Assembly: GCA_029339195.1 (NCBI GenBank)
Contig: JAPTJF010000020.1
Coordinates: forward strand, 62,001 to 126,000
Length of the DNA: 64,000 bases
Direction of reading: 5' to 3'
Source: Micractinium sp. NFX-FRZ
Taxonomy: Eukaryota; Chlorophyta; Trebouxiophyceae; Chlorellales; Chlorellaceae
Part shown: in pieces, positions 45,765 to 57,900 of the stretch
How positions within the stretch are numbered: position 1 is the stretch's first letter
Layout of the letters: every line of letters begins with the position of its first letter
Made by a program: the position numbers and the translations under genes
Notes under the pieces: generated by a model
Seen by the model: the letters and a program-made list of their open reading frames with translations, nothing else
What the model was told of the DNA's origin: nothing
Databases searched by the model: none

Positions 45765-48700
45765 ATGTCAGCCAAGAGCGCCAGCGTGCCCCACGACATC
45801 GGCAAACTCGAGCTGAATGAAGGCGCCGACTACCGCAAGCCGGTGGGCGTCATCTCTGGAGACTGCTCGCTGACAGAACTGACCGAGACGGATGCCCACG
45901 GAGTCGCGAAGGGTGAGTTGGGTTGGGGATCTGTTGGGGATCTGCAGGCCCGCCGCCCGCCGGTGCGCAAGCGGCCGAGTGCATTCAAATTTGCATTTAT
46001 GGGGCGACTGCGACTGCCGCAGGCAGCTGTCGTCTCGACTCTGACCAGACCCTGCCCGCTTTCCACTGCCACCCATGGGGCCACCGAGCAGGCACGTTTG
46101 CGGAGGAGCGCGCCCCCTCACCCAAAACGACCGGCTGGTTCAAGTTCCTAGCATGGGAGGGCGGCACCGGCTGGGACGCCTTCTTCACTTGCGCCTCGGC
46201 GCAGGTGGGCCAGGTCATCCTGTCCCTGCCGCACTCCCTGGCGCAGACCGGCATGGTGGCAGGTGCGCAGTGCAAGGGTGGGCGGGGGGCGGGGAGCGAC
46301 AGGGCCAGCTTGCGGGCGGGTGCACAGCAGCCCAGCGTGGCCCTGGGCGTGTGACCTTTGTGTGGGGCTGACGCTGGTGCAACCAGAGAGAGCCAGGGCG
46401 CCGCGGCCTCTTCCGGCCCACCCTGCCCAGTCCAATCCATTCGCTCGCCCACCCCGCCCAGCCAGCCCACGCCCCTGCAGCTGCCTACAGTGGCCGCCTT
46501 GCCATCCTTCTGCTCCGTTTCATTGTGCAGGCATTGCCATGATGGTCCTGTTTGCCTCCATGGCCATGTGGACCACCTACCTGATGGTGACCCTGTACCT
46601 TGACCACAAGAACCGCAAAATCAAGCAGGGAACCTGGTAAGCGCCCTGGTAGGGTGAGGTGGTGTAAGGTGAACCCTATCACCAATCTACAGGGGCCCTT
46701 GCAGCGCTGGCTGGCAGGGGCCGGGGCCACAGGCAATGCAGGGCAGGGGATCCAGCAAGCGTGCGGATGCAGCACACAGCCATGACCACACCAGAGGCAG
46801 GCACACTTGCGCTACGGCCTGCATGCAGGGGTTCTGGTCTCCGATGTGTGTGCTGGGCACGCTGCGCTGGCAGCACCCCCACAAACTTCGCCCCTGCACC
46901 ATGTCTCAGTGCCTGCTCACCTCCCAGCTGCCCCCCTTCATTACTTGCTGCCTCCCTCAATTGACCCTTTCCATGTTCCACAGCAGTCTCATCCGCTCGC
47001 CCGCTCTGCCCTCCCTGCGCCTTGTTCTGCAGGTACAACAAGGACACCAAGCGGCGCAGCATCGCCAACCAGTACCACGAAGTGATGGAGGACGCCACGT
47101 ACCGCTGGCTGGGCGCCTTCACGCGCGTCGTGGTGGTCATCTCACTGGGAGGGCTGGCCGTGGCGCAGGTAGCTATATGTCTTTATATCTGGGGGCCATG
47201 CAGGCCTGGAGGGGACTACATGTAGCGGCCAGGTGCTGTAGTGCTAGTAGCTGGCTGGTGCCGCTACTACCTGGCAGCAGCTGTGTGAGTGCTGTCACGC
47301 CCTCAGGCTGTAATCCTCTGCTTCACTTGGCCCAACCTGCCAGGTTGGCCTCTCATGTCGCGCCCCTTTGCCGCTCCTCTGCTTCTGTTGTTGCGCAGAT
47401 CATCGCCTCCTCCTCCAACTTCCACCGCATGATCCCAGACCTGAGCAAGCGGTGAGTGGGCGGGTGGGTGAGGGTAAGGGGTGTGAGTGGGCGGGTGGGT
47501 GCGGGTGTGCTTGTGGGTGGGCGCTTTTGCCAGACTAGCCATGGCAGATTTGAGCACGCTATTGGGTGGGGAGCGGTCCGCGGGTGCTGCCGTGTGGTGG
47601 GCAGGGCCAGGAGCGGGGGTAGGCGTGCGTGGATGGGACCTGCGGCAGCTCGTCCAGCTTGTCCAGCGGCAAGCTTGCGTGCCTCGGAGGGCGGTGAAGG
47701 CAGTGAGCATACACAGCCTAGGCCTCCCGCCGCCCTTCCAGGCCGTGCCTGCATCACCCACTGGCATTCCGCTTGAGCGTGACGCCGCCAGTGCGAACGG
47801 CATCCCGCCAAGGCACTAAGCCTCTGCGCCCCCTTCCTTGGCCCCTGCCCACCTCCCCACCGCAGCGACTGGTCCCTCGTGTTTGGTGCCATTGCGCTCT
47901 CCATGAGCCTCATCCCCGACTTCCGCAACTTCCGCCTCTTCAGCTTTGTGGCGCTGGTGGCCACCACCTTCACCGCATGGGTGCGTGCCTGCATGTACCG
48001 CCTGGTGCATACGCATGCATGTGTGCTGTGTGGGGAGCAGCAGCTGGGTGCAGAAGAAAGGGGTGGAGGTATTGCGCAAGGGGTTGGTCCGCTTCCAGGG
48101 TGCCCTCCCCTCATGCTCACACTCCCCTCTCCGCCGCACAAACGGCTTGCCGTACCCATTCCCCTCCCACTCACTCACTCTGCCGGCCATTGCGCCCCTT
48201 TCCCTCCTTCTCACCCGCCCTGCCGCCCCGCACCTCCCCTTCCTGTTCCTGCATGCACGATGTAAAGCAAAGGAAAGCATGCCCTGCCTGCAGTACCTGG
48301 TGGCGCCATGCGTTCTAGATAGCCCGACATGCGCCGCACATGGTGCCCTCATGTTCCCTGCAGTGTAGTGCGTGGATGGTAGCTGATTGGTGCCTTTGGC
48401 TTAATTTCCTGTTGGCTTCCTCACCCCCCACGCCCTCGGGCTGTCATCTTCTTACTTCTTCTTCTTCTTCTTCTTTTCCTTATTCTTCTTGTGCAGTACA
48501 TGGTGGCCCTGGGCATCATCGGCTACAACGGCGACGGCCTGCAGAGCGTGGCGTGGACGGACCAGAAGCCTGCGAGCCTGGACGGCTTCTTTGCGGGCGC
48601 CTCCAACATCATTTTCACTTTTGGTGAGAGCCTGGCACAGGTGCTGCAGCGGGCTGGTGCCTGCTGGGCTTCCCCTTTTGGTGGGGCTTGCCAAACCCAC

Positions 48701-51457
48701 GCCGACGCGCTGTCATGCTATGTGTGTGTTCCTCTAGACAGAGAGATGTGCACTGCACGGTTCGAACAGCATGCACGCCCGGGCCCCACGTCTGCGGGCG
48801 GGGAGGCCCTCGCAACCCTCGCTGCCAGTCCCCGCCCCTGCTGCGCAACCCGTGCCTGCTGCGCGTGCTGCCCTCTGCGCCCCGCAGGCGGCCACGCCAT
48901 GCTGCTGGAAGTGATGGACAGCATGTACCGCCCCTTCAAGTTCCACAAGATCTTCTACGGCAGGTGGGCTGACCAGTGGGGGCAGGGGTGCGTGCATGGG
49001 GTGTGGAGGGTGATGGTTTTGTGGCATCTCAGCAAGGCCATGTGCGGCTGGTGGGCTGAATTGGTGGCGCCCATGGCATGTGCACCTGTGCGTGTGGGTG
49101 TGGGTGGGTAGAATGTGAGCCCGGGGCTACCAGAAGGAAGGGGTGCTGCGTCCGCTGGCCTGCGGGCCTGCCCCTGCTGTTCTTACTACCCTCTCCCCGC
49201 TGCTGTTCCTCTTAGCGGTGCTGCTGCTGCGCTCGCTTCTTAGTTTGGATGCACTGGCAGCGTCTTCTGCCCGAGAGGCTGCCATTCTCTGCCTGTCCAG
49301 AGCCATGCATCCGTTGCCACCCACTGCCATGCTGCATGCTTGGCCACTGCCTGCAGCTACTCTTACGTGTACACTCTGGTGCTGCCCAACTCGGTCTTCA
49401 TCTACTGGGGCTGGCCGGAGCAGGCCGCCAAGTACGGTAAGTGCACGCCCCCACCGCCAGCAGGTCCCTCCCAGGCGGGGCGTTCTCCCTTTCTGGGGGA
49501 CAGAATCCTGGCCCCGGGCAGCATGCGTAGCTGACAGTACTGGCTGACGTGCTAAGGCACCGGCGGATGCTCATTTGCGGCGCGCGTGTGCCCCTCGACA
49601 TGGTGCATTCATGGCCCATGGCACTGGGTGCTGGGTGCTTTGTTCTTGCTGGTGCCGGCATGGCTCGCCCCCTGACCGTGGCCTCCCCTCTGCCACTGTG
49701 GATCACCTCCGCCCCCTCGCTGTCCCCTGCAGGCAATGTGTACGCCTACATGCCTCAGTCAGTGGCCCGCAACATCTCCATCGTCCTCATGGTGCTGCAC
49801 CAAGTCATCGTCTTCGCCCTCTTCAGCTTCCCCATCTATTACATGGTGAGCTGCAGCCGAGCTGGCACTGCTGGCACTGCTGGCACCGCTGGCGATGCTG
49901 CAGCGCGGGCGGGTGGGCTCCCGGCAGGCGGCGACACACTGTGTCACGAGCGCAGGGCTATTTGAGCGCACCCGTGAAGGGGCGAGCTGCCGGCAGGCGG
50001 AACCGGGGCTGCAACAACAAGGCGACCTCCTCCCCTGCTGCCGCCCCGTGTCTTGTGCAGGTGGAGAAGAGGTTCAAAGTGCACGACGGCTCCTACTGGA
50101 AGCGCATCCTGTGCCGCATCCCCGTGGGTGGGTTGCCTGCCTGCATATAGCCGGCCCGCCCGAGGCCTGCCTGCACCCCATCCCAGCTGTACCGTGCTGG
50201 GCTGCTGCCTAGCGTGCAGTAAATTTCGCATGCCGCCCCTGGACATCCGAGCCGCTGCCTGCTGGCACCAGTGACCAGCAGGCCGCCTGCCGCCTTCGTG
50301 TGCACACGCTTTGCAGGCCTGCTGCTGTGGCTGATCGCCCTGGCCTTCCCCTTCTTCGGCGTTATCAACGACGTGCTCGGGGCATTCACCACCACATTTG
50401 AGGTACGAAGCTACCGGCGGCATGCCCGGATAACCCCTGCCCTGGGTACCTGTTCTCCCGGCCCAACCAGCTGGTTGCTGCGCCGATACAACACCACTGC
50501 CCCAGGCACATGTGTCATGTGCATGGCTCATGAGCTGAATCAGCTGCTCACATCCCAGCGCCTGCCCCTCTCGCTCCACAATGCACCGCAGACCTTCATC
50601 ATCCCCTGCCTGGCCTTCAACATCCACTACCAGCTGAAGAAGAGCGCGGAGCAGAACCGCTTCGAGTCGACCAAGCCGCCCAACAAGTGAGAACGTGCAC
50701 CGACAAGTTGAGGGCGTCACATGGCGGGCTGTGCTGGGTGCACCCCGGTTGGGCACCCTACCTCCAGTCGCAGTGGCATTAACACCTCCCTGCCTCGCCT
50801 GATGCAAGCTCAAGCACGTATTTTGGCTGCTGGGGTAGCCAGCAGTGCCATCAATGTGCGCATGCACCTCGGCTTACGTCTCATGCTTGACGGTGCCCGC
50901 TCGTCTCCCTTCCCGCCTTGGTCATCTGGCAGGACCCTGCAGCGGCTGGGAGGCTGGCGCTTTGTGTTCTGGCTCAACTGGATCATCATCTCATTCACTG
51001 CCGTGTTCGGCTTCGGCATGGGCGGCTACGCCTCAATTAAGGTGCCCACACAAAGGGGGAGCGCCCGGGCAGCTGCATGTCATGAGCCACTGTGTGGCGT
51101 TTCTCTCAAGCTGGCAGGGCCATGCAAGGCGCCGCCATTGAGCTGCAGTCAGACACTGTATCTTTTCTGCCGTCGCTGCAACCATCCCGCCTCCTCAGCC
51201 GACCTGAGCCGACCACCTGCCCGTCTGCCTGCGCAATTCCATGCCTGCCTGCCCGCCTGCCTCCAAGTGCGCCTGCCTGCCTGCCTGCCTGCATACATAC
51301 GGTCTGCCGCCTGCCTGCCTGCCCGCCCGCCCACCCTGCTTCCCTACCAACGTGTCTTCCCCCCGCCTGCCCGCCGACCCGCCTGCCTGCCTGCCTGCAG
51401 GCGTTTGTGGAGTCCATCCAGGATTTTGGCGTCTTCGCCGCTTGCTTCAACTGCTGA
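45765..51457 (+). CDS. AUX1: AUX1/LAX-like amino-acid/auxin permease
   Basis: Fifteen phase-matched exons: 45765-45912, 46092-46262, 46531-46636, 47033-47168, 47399-47451, 47866-47980, 48497-48623, 48888-48963, 49357-49436, 49733-49845, 50061-50127, 50317-50402, 50592-50686, 50933-51041, 51401-51457; 512 residues (plant AUX1 is about 485). Around ten membrane segments; hydrophilic N-terminus. Landmarks of the AUX1/LAX branch of the amino-acid/auxin permease family: VGQVILSLPHSLAQTGM, then WTTYLMVTLYLDHKNRK, TFGGHAMLLEVMDSMYRPFK, VLMVLHQVIVFALFSFPIYY, EKRFKVHD, ALAFPFFGVINDVLGAF, FIIPCLAF, GFGMGGYAS, and the diagnostic end DFGVFAACFNC, like the plant FGLFAKCYQC. In plants AUX1 imports indole-3-acetic acid with protons. 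Whether the algal protein moves auxin, tryptophan-like compounds or amino acids is not known from sequence. Head to head with the dioxygenase. Confidence 0.9.
47541..47572 (+). repeat. Probable exon echo in the AUX1-like gene
   Basis: ATGGCAGATTTGAGCACGCT at 47541 resembles the exon 5 end ATGATCCCAGACCTGAGCAA (47429), and both are followed by GGTGGG/GTGAGTGGG; spacing 112 bp. Weaker than other cases. Confidence 0.45.
48445..48480. repeat. (CTT)n tract at a splice acceptor
   Basis: CTT-rich microsatellite acting as the polypyrimidine tract before AUX1-like exon 7 (48497). Confidence 0.85.
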
Positions 51458-52004
51458 CGGGCGGGGGGAGCAGACGTGCACGCCCATCTGTCGGTCTGAG
51501 CAACCGTTGTCTGTGTGGCACCGAGGCCCCATACAGAATGCAGGGTCCTTTGCCCCATGATCACAAGGCCAGAACCACGCCCATCCCCTTCCGCTGTTAC
51601 CATACCCAGCCGGGGTGGTGCCCCACCCCACAGAGTGTGCCCAACCCCCCAACTTTCGACCTGTTGTTGCCTGCCCTTAATCAGCAGCTACTTCAAAGTA
51701 TTCTTTGCCCGTTATGCGCTTGATCTAGATCTGTGAAATTCCTGGTAATGTGAGCACACTGTGAGCTTCGAGGTTGAACAGGGTTCAAAAGAGCAACCTG
51801 TGCTGCACAGCATAGCACAGCATGTGATCATAGGCGGCCGGGCATTGTTCCGGCTGTGTCTTGGTGCGTTCTCTATTGGTCTCTAGCACCTTGGTCTCTA
51901 GCACCTTGGTGTGTGGCCAGCCCAGGGCACCTGCCGCTCAGCCCCAGCCTGCCTGCCTGCCCCCGACCTTCTGGCAGGGAAGCTACAACCAAAGGCCTGG
52001 CGCC
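51458..52004. other. Interval between two tandem genes
   Basis: About 550 bp after the AUX1-like stop; holds its 3' UTR and the promoter of the next gene. CTTGGTCTCTAGCA-type short repeats occur near 51870-51910. No coding exon seen. Confidence 0.35.
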
Positions 52005-53160
52005 ATGCTGAGCCTGCATGCCGTGCCTGCACTGCGCCAGCTTCTGCGTGGCGCCGCCGCCGCATACGGCGTGGCGGCGGCGGCAGCCTGCAGTAGCGGT
52101 GGGCTGCGCCTGCTGGGCTCCACGGCTGCCGGGGCAGCTGCTCCTGCCCAGGCCCAGGGCCCCTCAGACTCTGACCCATCAGGCACAGAGCAGTCAACAC
52201 AGCAGGCAGAGCAGGCAAAAGCGGACGCTGCTACCGGACTGCCCCTGTCGAGCGCCCCACCTGAGGGGGTGCGCGACCAAGTTGAGGAGGTCACAATGTG
52301 AGTGAGAGCTGCTTGGTTTGCACTGCAGCAAACTTGCAGTTGGCTCGGTCCAAGTTGGCACTTGGGCGCAACTCGTATCTGCTTCTGTGCTTGCGGCTGA
52401 CCCCTGGGGTGGCTGCTGCCCTTCCGATACAACCCCACCATTGCCTGCCCGCCCTCCACCCACTGCGTTCCACTCGCGGGAACAGCTGCTGGCTGCTGAC
52501 ATCTTGTTGCCCACCATGCGTGCCTGTCCTTGCCTCCCCACATAACCCACCTCTAGCTGCCGATTCCACCCCGGGCACATGCAGTCTTCAGCTGAATGAG
52601 CTGCTGTCAGCGGACACAGGGGTGGCTGCCGACCCGGCCATCCGGCAGGCTGCGGAGGAGGCTCTGGAGGCACTGTCAGTCTGCGAGGGCTGCAACCAGG
52701 TGCGATGGGTCTCCGTCTGGTGGAGGGCGAGCATGGAATAAAAAAAGAACACGCTCTTGGGCGTGGGTTGAGGAAGCCAGCAGAGGTGTGGAGCAGTGCT
52801 GTCATTCTTTGAACGGTGCACCCAGATGGGCCTCGGAACTGGGCTGGTGCAGCCACGTGTCTGGGTGGGCTGCGGCCTCCACCGTTTCATGCCATGCGAC
52901 CAGATTGCCAGATGACAGAGGGCGAGGTGTTGCGCTCTTGACTCCCCATCATGGTATTGCTCACTGGCGCGCACGCTGTGCTTTGCATGCCACTCCCTGG
53001 GCAGGAGCTGGATGCGGGTGGGCAGTGGGGCAGCTTTCTCGCGAGCGCCGGCCTCATCAACTCGCCCTCGGACTACGGCCTGCCAACAGAGGGCGGAGCA
53101 GCAGACAGCAAGGCTGGCAGCGGCGATGCGAGTGGTGGCAGCAGCTCGGTGCAGCACTGA
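52005..53160 (+). CDS. Small unknown protein with probable mitochondrial presequence
   Basis: Exons 52005-52297, 52585-52699 and 53005-53160 join in phase to 187 residues. The N-terminus (MLSLHAVPALRQLLRGAAAA, then Ala/Ser/Gly-rich with Arg and no acids) is a good organellar presequence. An acidic Gln/Ala-rich middle leads to a helix (LQLNELLSADTGVAADPAIR, QAAEEALEAL), a Cys pair in VCEGCNQ, and a soluble end (GQWGSFLASAGLINSPSDYG). I recognise no family. The acceptor GGGCAG before exon 3 is less pyrimidine-rich than usual. It lies downstream of the AUX1-like gene in the same orientation, about 550 bp away. Confidence 0.55.
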
Positions 53161-54035
53161 TTAACGCTCCCAAGCGCCTCTGTGCTGGTTTAAACCTTTC
53201 AATTTTTCAGCCGCAAGAGATGTGAGACATAGCATATGAAGTCTGCATTTTTTAAGGAGGAATGCAATGGGCGTTGGGCTGCGGTGGGCTCATCTCTTTA
53301 GTTCCGCCGAAACAGCCATCCCTGAACCTCCTCTAACGTGGTGATGCGTCTGGTTTGTATGACAGACGCCATACTGGCGCCAACCCTTCCATCAAGCAGT
53401 AGCAGTAACAGGTGGCCAGCTCAAAGGAGGGTCCCACAGCAACTGCACCCAAAGCTTGGGGATGGACTGCCTCGTAACGCTGCCGTCCTGCTGTTTTTGA
53501 AGCAGAGCAGGCCCAGCCTGCGATTTGGCTGCCTCCTGGCCCTCAAATTTACCACTTGAAAGATGCTGGGCGTGGGGTGCACAGAGGCAGAGGCAGCAGG
53601 CGCAGGCACGCGCGGGTCGCGAGTGTTGAGAATATGGGGAGGCACGTGCATTGCCAGCACAGCAGGCACAGCATGGTGCGCCTCCTGAGGGCCCCACCCG
53701 GCGCCCCTGCTCGGTCATGGTGGCATTCGGGCGGGTAGGTAGGCTGTCCTGTGGAGAGTGCAAGACAAAAGGCTGCCAACATGTCATGGGCAGTCTGCAA
53801 GGTGACTTGCCAACAAGGCGCAGCGTGGTCGCCATGGTGGCGCTCAGCGGGCGGCGGCAGTCGGCACAAGGCGAGCGTCCTGCCATGTGATGTGGTCGTG
53901 TATCAGCAGGGTCACAGTCACCGAAAAGAGACAGCAATGACGCAGGCAGGTCGCCGCACTGGAAGTGGGCATGGCGGGGGGGGGGCGGGCACGAGCCGGG
54001 CGGGCAGAGCAGGCACAGCATGCATTTAATATGAG
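53161..54035. other. Interval without a supported gene
   Basis: Contains open frames on both strands (the longest 53392-54021, minus, Cys/Pro-rich) that look like chance frames in a repeat-rich stretch. Short duplicated pieces such as CAGGCACAGCATG (about 53666 and 54010) and TGCTCGGTCAT (53708, 54072) link it to the repeats that follow. Confidence 0.35.
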
Positions 54036-54108
54036 GCTCGGTCGTTTGAGTGTGAAGGTGCTCGGCGAACCTGCTCGGTCATTTGAGTGTGAAGGTGTTC
54101 GGGGAGGC
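54036..54108. repeat. Short tandem repeat, about 33 bp
   Basis: CTCGGTCGTTTGAGTGTGAA and CTCGGTCATTTGAGTGTGAA follow each other about 38 bp apart, each continuing GGTG(C/T)TCGG. Confidence 0.75.
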
Positions 54109-54136
54109 TGCCCCTGGCCGCTGCCGATGTGCCAAA

Positions 54137-54510
54137 TTGAGTGTTTTGCCCGGCGGCGCCCCCTGGCGACAAGAGGCGGTGGTGCGCCTGACTCCCATTG
54201 GCCCCGCCCACGGCGCGTGTTTTGACCTAGCACCGCATGCTGAGGCTTGGCATCCGTGTCTTACTGGTCGCTCTCAGTGGCCCCGCAAGCCTCATGGCCG
54301 CCGGTGCTAGGGCAGATTGAGTGTTTTGCCCGCCATCGCCCAACTGGCGGCAATGGGCGGTGGTGCACCTGCCTCCCCTTGCCCCCGCCCACGGCGCGTG
54401 GTTTGACTTAGCACCGCGTGCTGAGGCTTGACAGCTGTAACTTACTGATCTTTCGCAGTGGCCACCCAAAACTCATGGCCGCCGGTGCTAGGGCAAATCT
54501 GAGTTTTGCC
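54137..54510. repeat. 180-bp satellite-like tandem repeat, two copies
   Basis: TTGAGTGTTTTGCCC occurs at 54137 and 54317, and a decayed GAGTTTTGCC at 54501, all on a 180-bp period. Between them CCGCCCACGGCGCGTG, TAGCACCGC(A/G)TGCTGAGG and GCCGCCGGTGCTAGGGCA recur in register. The copies differ at many single bases but hardly in length. Confidence 0.85.
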
Positions 54511-54938
54511 TGCCAGCGGCCGCGCTGCCCACCACGCCCCTGTGCAGGGCGCCAGCAGGGTTCCATTTCACCGCCGTGCGACCCCCCAGCATGGCCTCCT
54601 AATTGACGGGACTTGGCACAGTGCTCTTAGGTTATCATGTTTGTCCTTATGCCAGTAAACCCTTCCCAGTCCACCCACACGGCTGCTGGGTGAATCAAGA
54701 GATCCATCTGTTGGTCAGGTGAACTCGCACTGTGTGACAGTTCATGACATAAAACAACGCGGGCGGCAGCAGACACAGTACTAGTAGGATGCAGCAAGCG
54801 GCCACGTGATGCCAGCAAACGCTATGTGGCGTGCTGCACTTGCCGCCAGCAGTCCTGTGCTAGCCCCGCAGGGTCACAGCACCAGCCTGCCGTGCGCCGC
54901 TTCTACCTAAAGCCGCTGCTGCCTCAGGCCCGCGCCCC
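54511..54938. other. Interval downstream of ZW10
   Basis: Moderate GC; no coding exon seen. Should contain the ZW10 3' UTR on the minus strand. Confidence 0.35.
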
Positions 54939-57900
54939 TCACAGCAGCGCCTCGCTCTCCAGGAGCAGCAGGAAGTCTCGGCGCAGGTCGGTCTCCTCAA
55001 AGAGAGCACGCACCAGGTGGGACACCTCCTCGGCGCTGCAAACGAGGAGGGGGGAAGTAGAGGAGGTGAGTGTCTGAAGGCAACACACAACCGGGCCGCA
55101 GCGCCCCCTCCCCTCCCCTGCCCCACTGTGGCCGCCACGCACGGCACAGCATACCACAGATACCAGCGGCACCCCACAGCCTGCAGGCTGACGTTCCGTA
55201 GCAAAGCCACGTTCAGCACACAAAGTGGACACAATCTACGCACACCTGACAGTGGCAACCACAGCACAGCGCAGCACAGCGCAGCACAGCACAGCGCAGC
55301 ACAGCACAGCACCTGAAGCCGATGGCCTGCAGGCGTCCGTCCTGCCAGCGGCGCCGGATCTCCACCAGCCGGATGTCCAGAAGCTCGCACAGCTCCTGCA
55401 CGTTTAAAGCACGTTTGAAACCCTTTGTTACCTTTGTTTTTATGTTTTTAACTTATTTTTGTTAAGCAATGTTCTAAATTGTTGGTTTCGAGTCAGTAAT
55501 GGCCCGTCTTGTGAGATAGACGGCCCAGTCTCCTGCACACTCGTCATGGTGAGGCATAACACACATGTTTTATTTGTTTAACTACTTATTCAGTAATGAG
55601 CCCTTCACGTGAGGTGGGGTGCACAGCAGCTCGGACAGTTTTGGTGAAGCTTGAAACGTTTGATTCAGTTGAGTAAGGAGCCGTTCATGCAAGCCGGGAT
55701 GTGCGGCAGGCAGCACAGCTCCTGCGCGTGGTGGTGAAGAACACAACATGCACTCGAGTCGCGTGACGAGCCTGGCATGCACGCTGGCAGATCTCCTCTG
55801 TACGTCGGCGCTTCCGGCAGGTTCACTCTGACCTCAGGTTGACCCTCGAGCTGCTGCCTGCCACACACGGCCCTGCCCCCGCCCCCCCCCAAGCCGCCCT
55901 CCCATGCCTCGCCCGCAGCTTCATCACTGCCGGCGTGCGCACGCCCATGATGCGCACAGCACAGCTCATCCCAGCAATGTCACCCCGCATGCCCCCAGCA
56001 CCCACTCCTTATTCTCACCCGCAGCTTCATCACCGCCGGCGTGCGCTCGTGCAGCGCGTTGCCCAGCTCATCCCAGCTCACGCCTGCCAGCGTGCCGCCC
56101 GCCCCGCCTGCCGCCCCTGCTGCTGCGCCCGCTGTGCCGCCGGCCTCGGGGGGCGGCGGCAGCACGGCGTCGTGCAGGCCAGAGGTGAGGGGCTCCAGGA
56201 TCTGTGGGATCTGCTCGCTTTCGTCCACGGAGATGTCGGGCAGGCACATGACGTCCTCTGCAGGGGTGGGGGGGATGCAGGGAGGAGAGCAGGCAGGGCG
56301 GGTTTCAGAATGGAGTGAGCCCTCTGCAGGGGGGTGGGGGTGCAGGAAGTGATCAAAGGGGAGGGTGCCAGGTTGGCGTGAGTCGGGGTGGATGCTAGCA
56401 TGTTGCGGGGACGTGCTTGCTCTACTCGACCCTTGGGAAGCCTGTGTTCCTGCCACACACACACACTGGGGGAGCCGAGCAGGCACCTGCCCATGCACTG
56501 CTTGAGCCGCCTCATCAATCCCCCTGTAATCGGGAGAATCCCAAACGTTGAGACCCTGCTCACCCATGATGCGGTTACGCACCGCCTGGCTGGGCCGAAC
56601 AGGCACCTACGCCAGCCCTCAGCAACCACAGCACATCAGAGGTCCACCCCACCCATGTACTCAGAACGGTCATAAAGTCACCCACCCATGTATCAGACCA
56701 AGCAAGTATCAGACCCACCCACCCATGTATCAGACCACACCATCCCACTCACCCATGATGCGACCGCACACCGCCTGGATGAGCTGGGCAGCCACATCCA
56801 CGAGCACCCCAGGCGCCAGCACCGGCCGCAGCACAGTGCCCAGCCGGCGGAACGCGTGCAGCAGCTGCTGCACCGTCTTGCGGCACCTGCACGCCAGGTG
56901 GGATGGGGAGGGCGGGTCGGGCTCTAATGAATCAGCTGCAGGGCGCATCGGAGCAAAGCACGGCGTGGTTGGGCGGGCAGGCAGGCGCCAGAGCGCAGTG
57001 CATGCTCAGAGCATGGCACGGCAGGCCCACAATGCTCTCCAAAGCAGTCTGGACCTGATGCTGATGTCTGCTGCCCTGGCCATGCACTTCACTCACACAG
57101 GTGGCCACCTCAAGAGCCCCACAGCCAAGCGCACAGCCAAGCTAATTGTTCTCACCTGATGCCCGCATGCCCTTCCGCATAGCCCAGCAAAGCGCCTCAG
57201 CACGCCGTCACATGGCATCCAACTCACAATCATAATCCGCCCTACACCCCAGCACGCCCCACCTGATGCCCGCCTGCCCGTCGGCATCCAGCCCAGCAAA
57301 GTGCCTCAGCTCTTCCACTAGCCCCAGCAGCTCCGCCTCCTGCTGCCGCACCTGCACACGGGAGTTGTACAAGGGTCGGTGCTAACTGGTGACCGAACGG
57401 ATTGACCACAGCTGCGGTGGCAGCCAGGTGGCGAACAGCTGCAGCTGCAGCACCAGCGGCAGCTGCACCGTCCGCCAGGCAGGCGGGCTGTGGGCATGCC
57501 AATGCCGGCTGTCTGAGAAAGCAGCAGGCAGGACATCTGAGGCGCAGCTGGCTAGCTTGCCCCACTCAGCCCCAATCACGCCCAGCCACCTCCCCGCCCC
57601 CTCCCACCCTGCTGCACCGCCCCTTGGCCAGGCCTGCCCAACCTCCCACCCGTCTCCCCTCCTCCTGCCCTGCCCCCTCACCACAGCAGGCGGAGGCCCT
57701 CCCACACGCTCTTCACTTGCGTGACCCGCTGTCCATCCCGGCCTGCTGTGCATCCCCCACCTCCGCCAGCCCCAGCACTGCTAGCAAACCCCCGACAGGC
57801 TCGGCAGGCCCCGCCCCCGCACCATGGCATCCAGGCATTCCTGCCCGGCCTGCCGCACGCGCATGGCTGGGCCCACAAAGTTTACATTGCGGTGCACCAG

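Noticed and set aside
53392..54021. A 209-codon Cys/Pro-rich minus-strand frame
   Set aside because: No domain, no intron structure, overlaps repetitive sequence; most likely a chance frame in GC-rich DNA.
54036..54510. CRISPR-like array
   Set aside because: Direct tandem repeats without unique spacers in a eukaryotic nuclear context; a satellite-type repeat explains them.
57682..57728. A candidate extra ZW10 exon (VTQVKSVWEGLRLLW)
   Set aside because: Its splice phase does not fit the next exon, whereas joining 57945-57823 directly to 57351-57263 keeps the frame and reproduces the family sequence (ECLDAM-VRQQEAELL).
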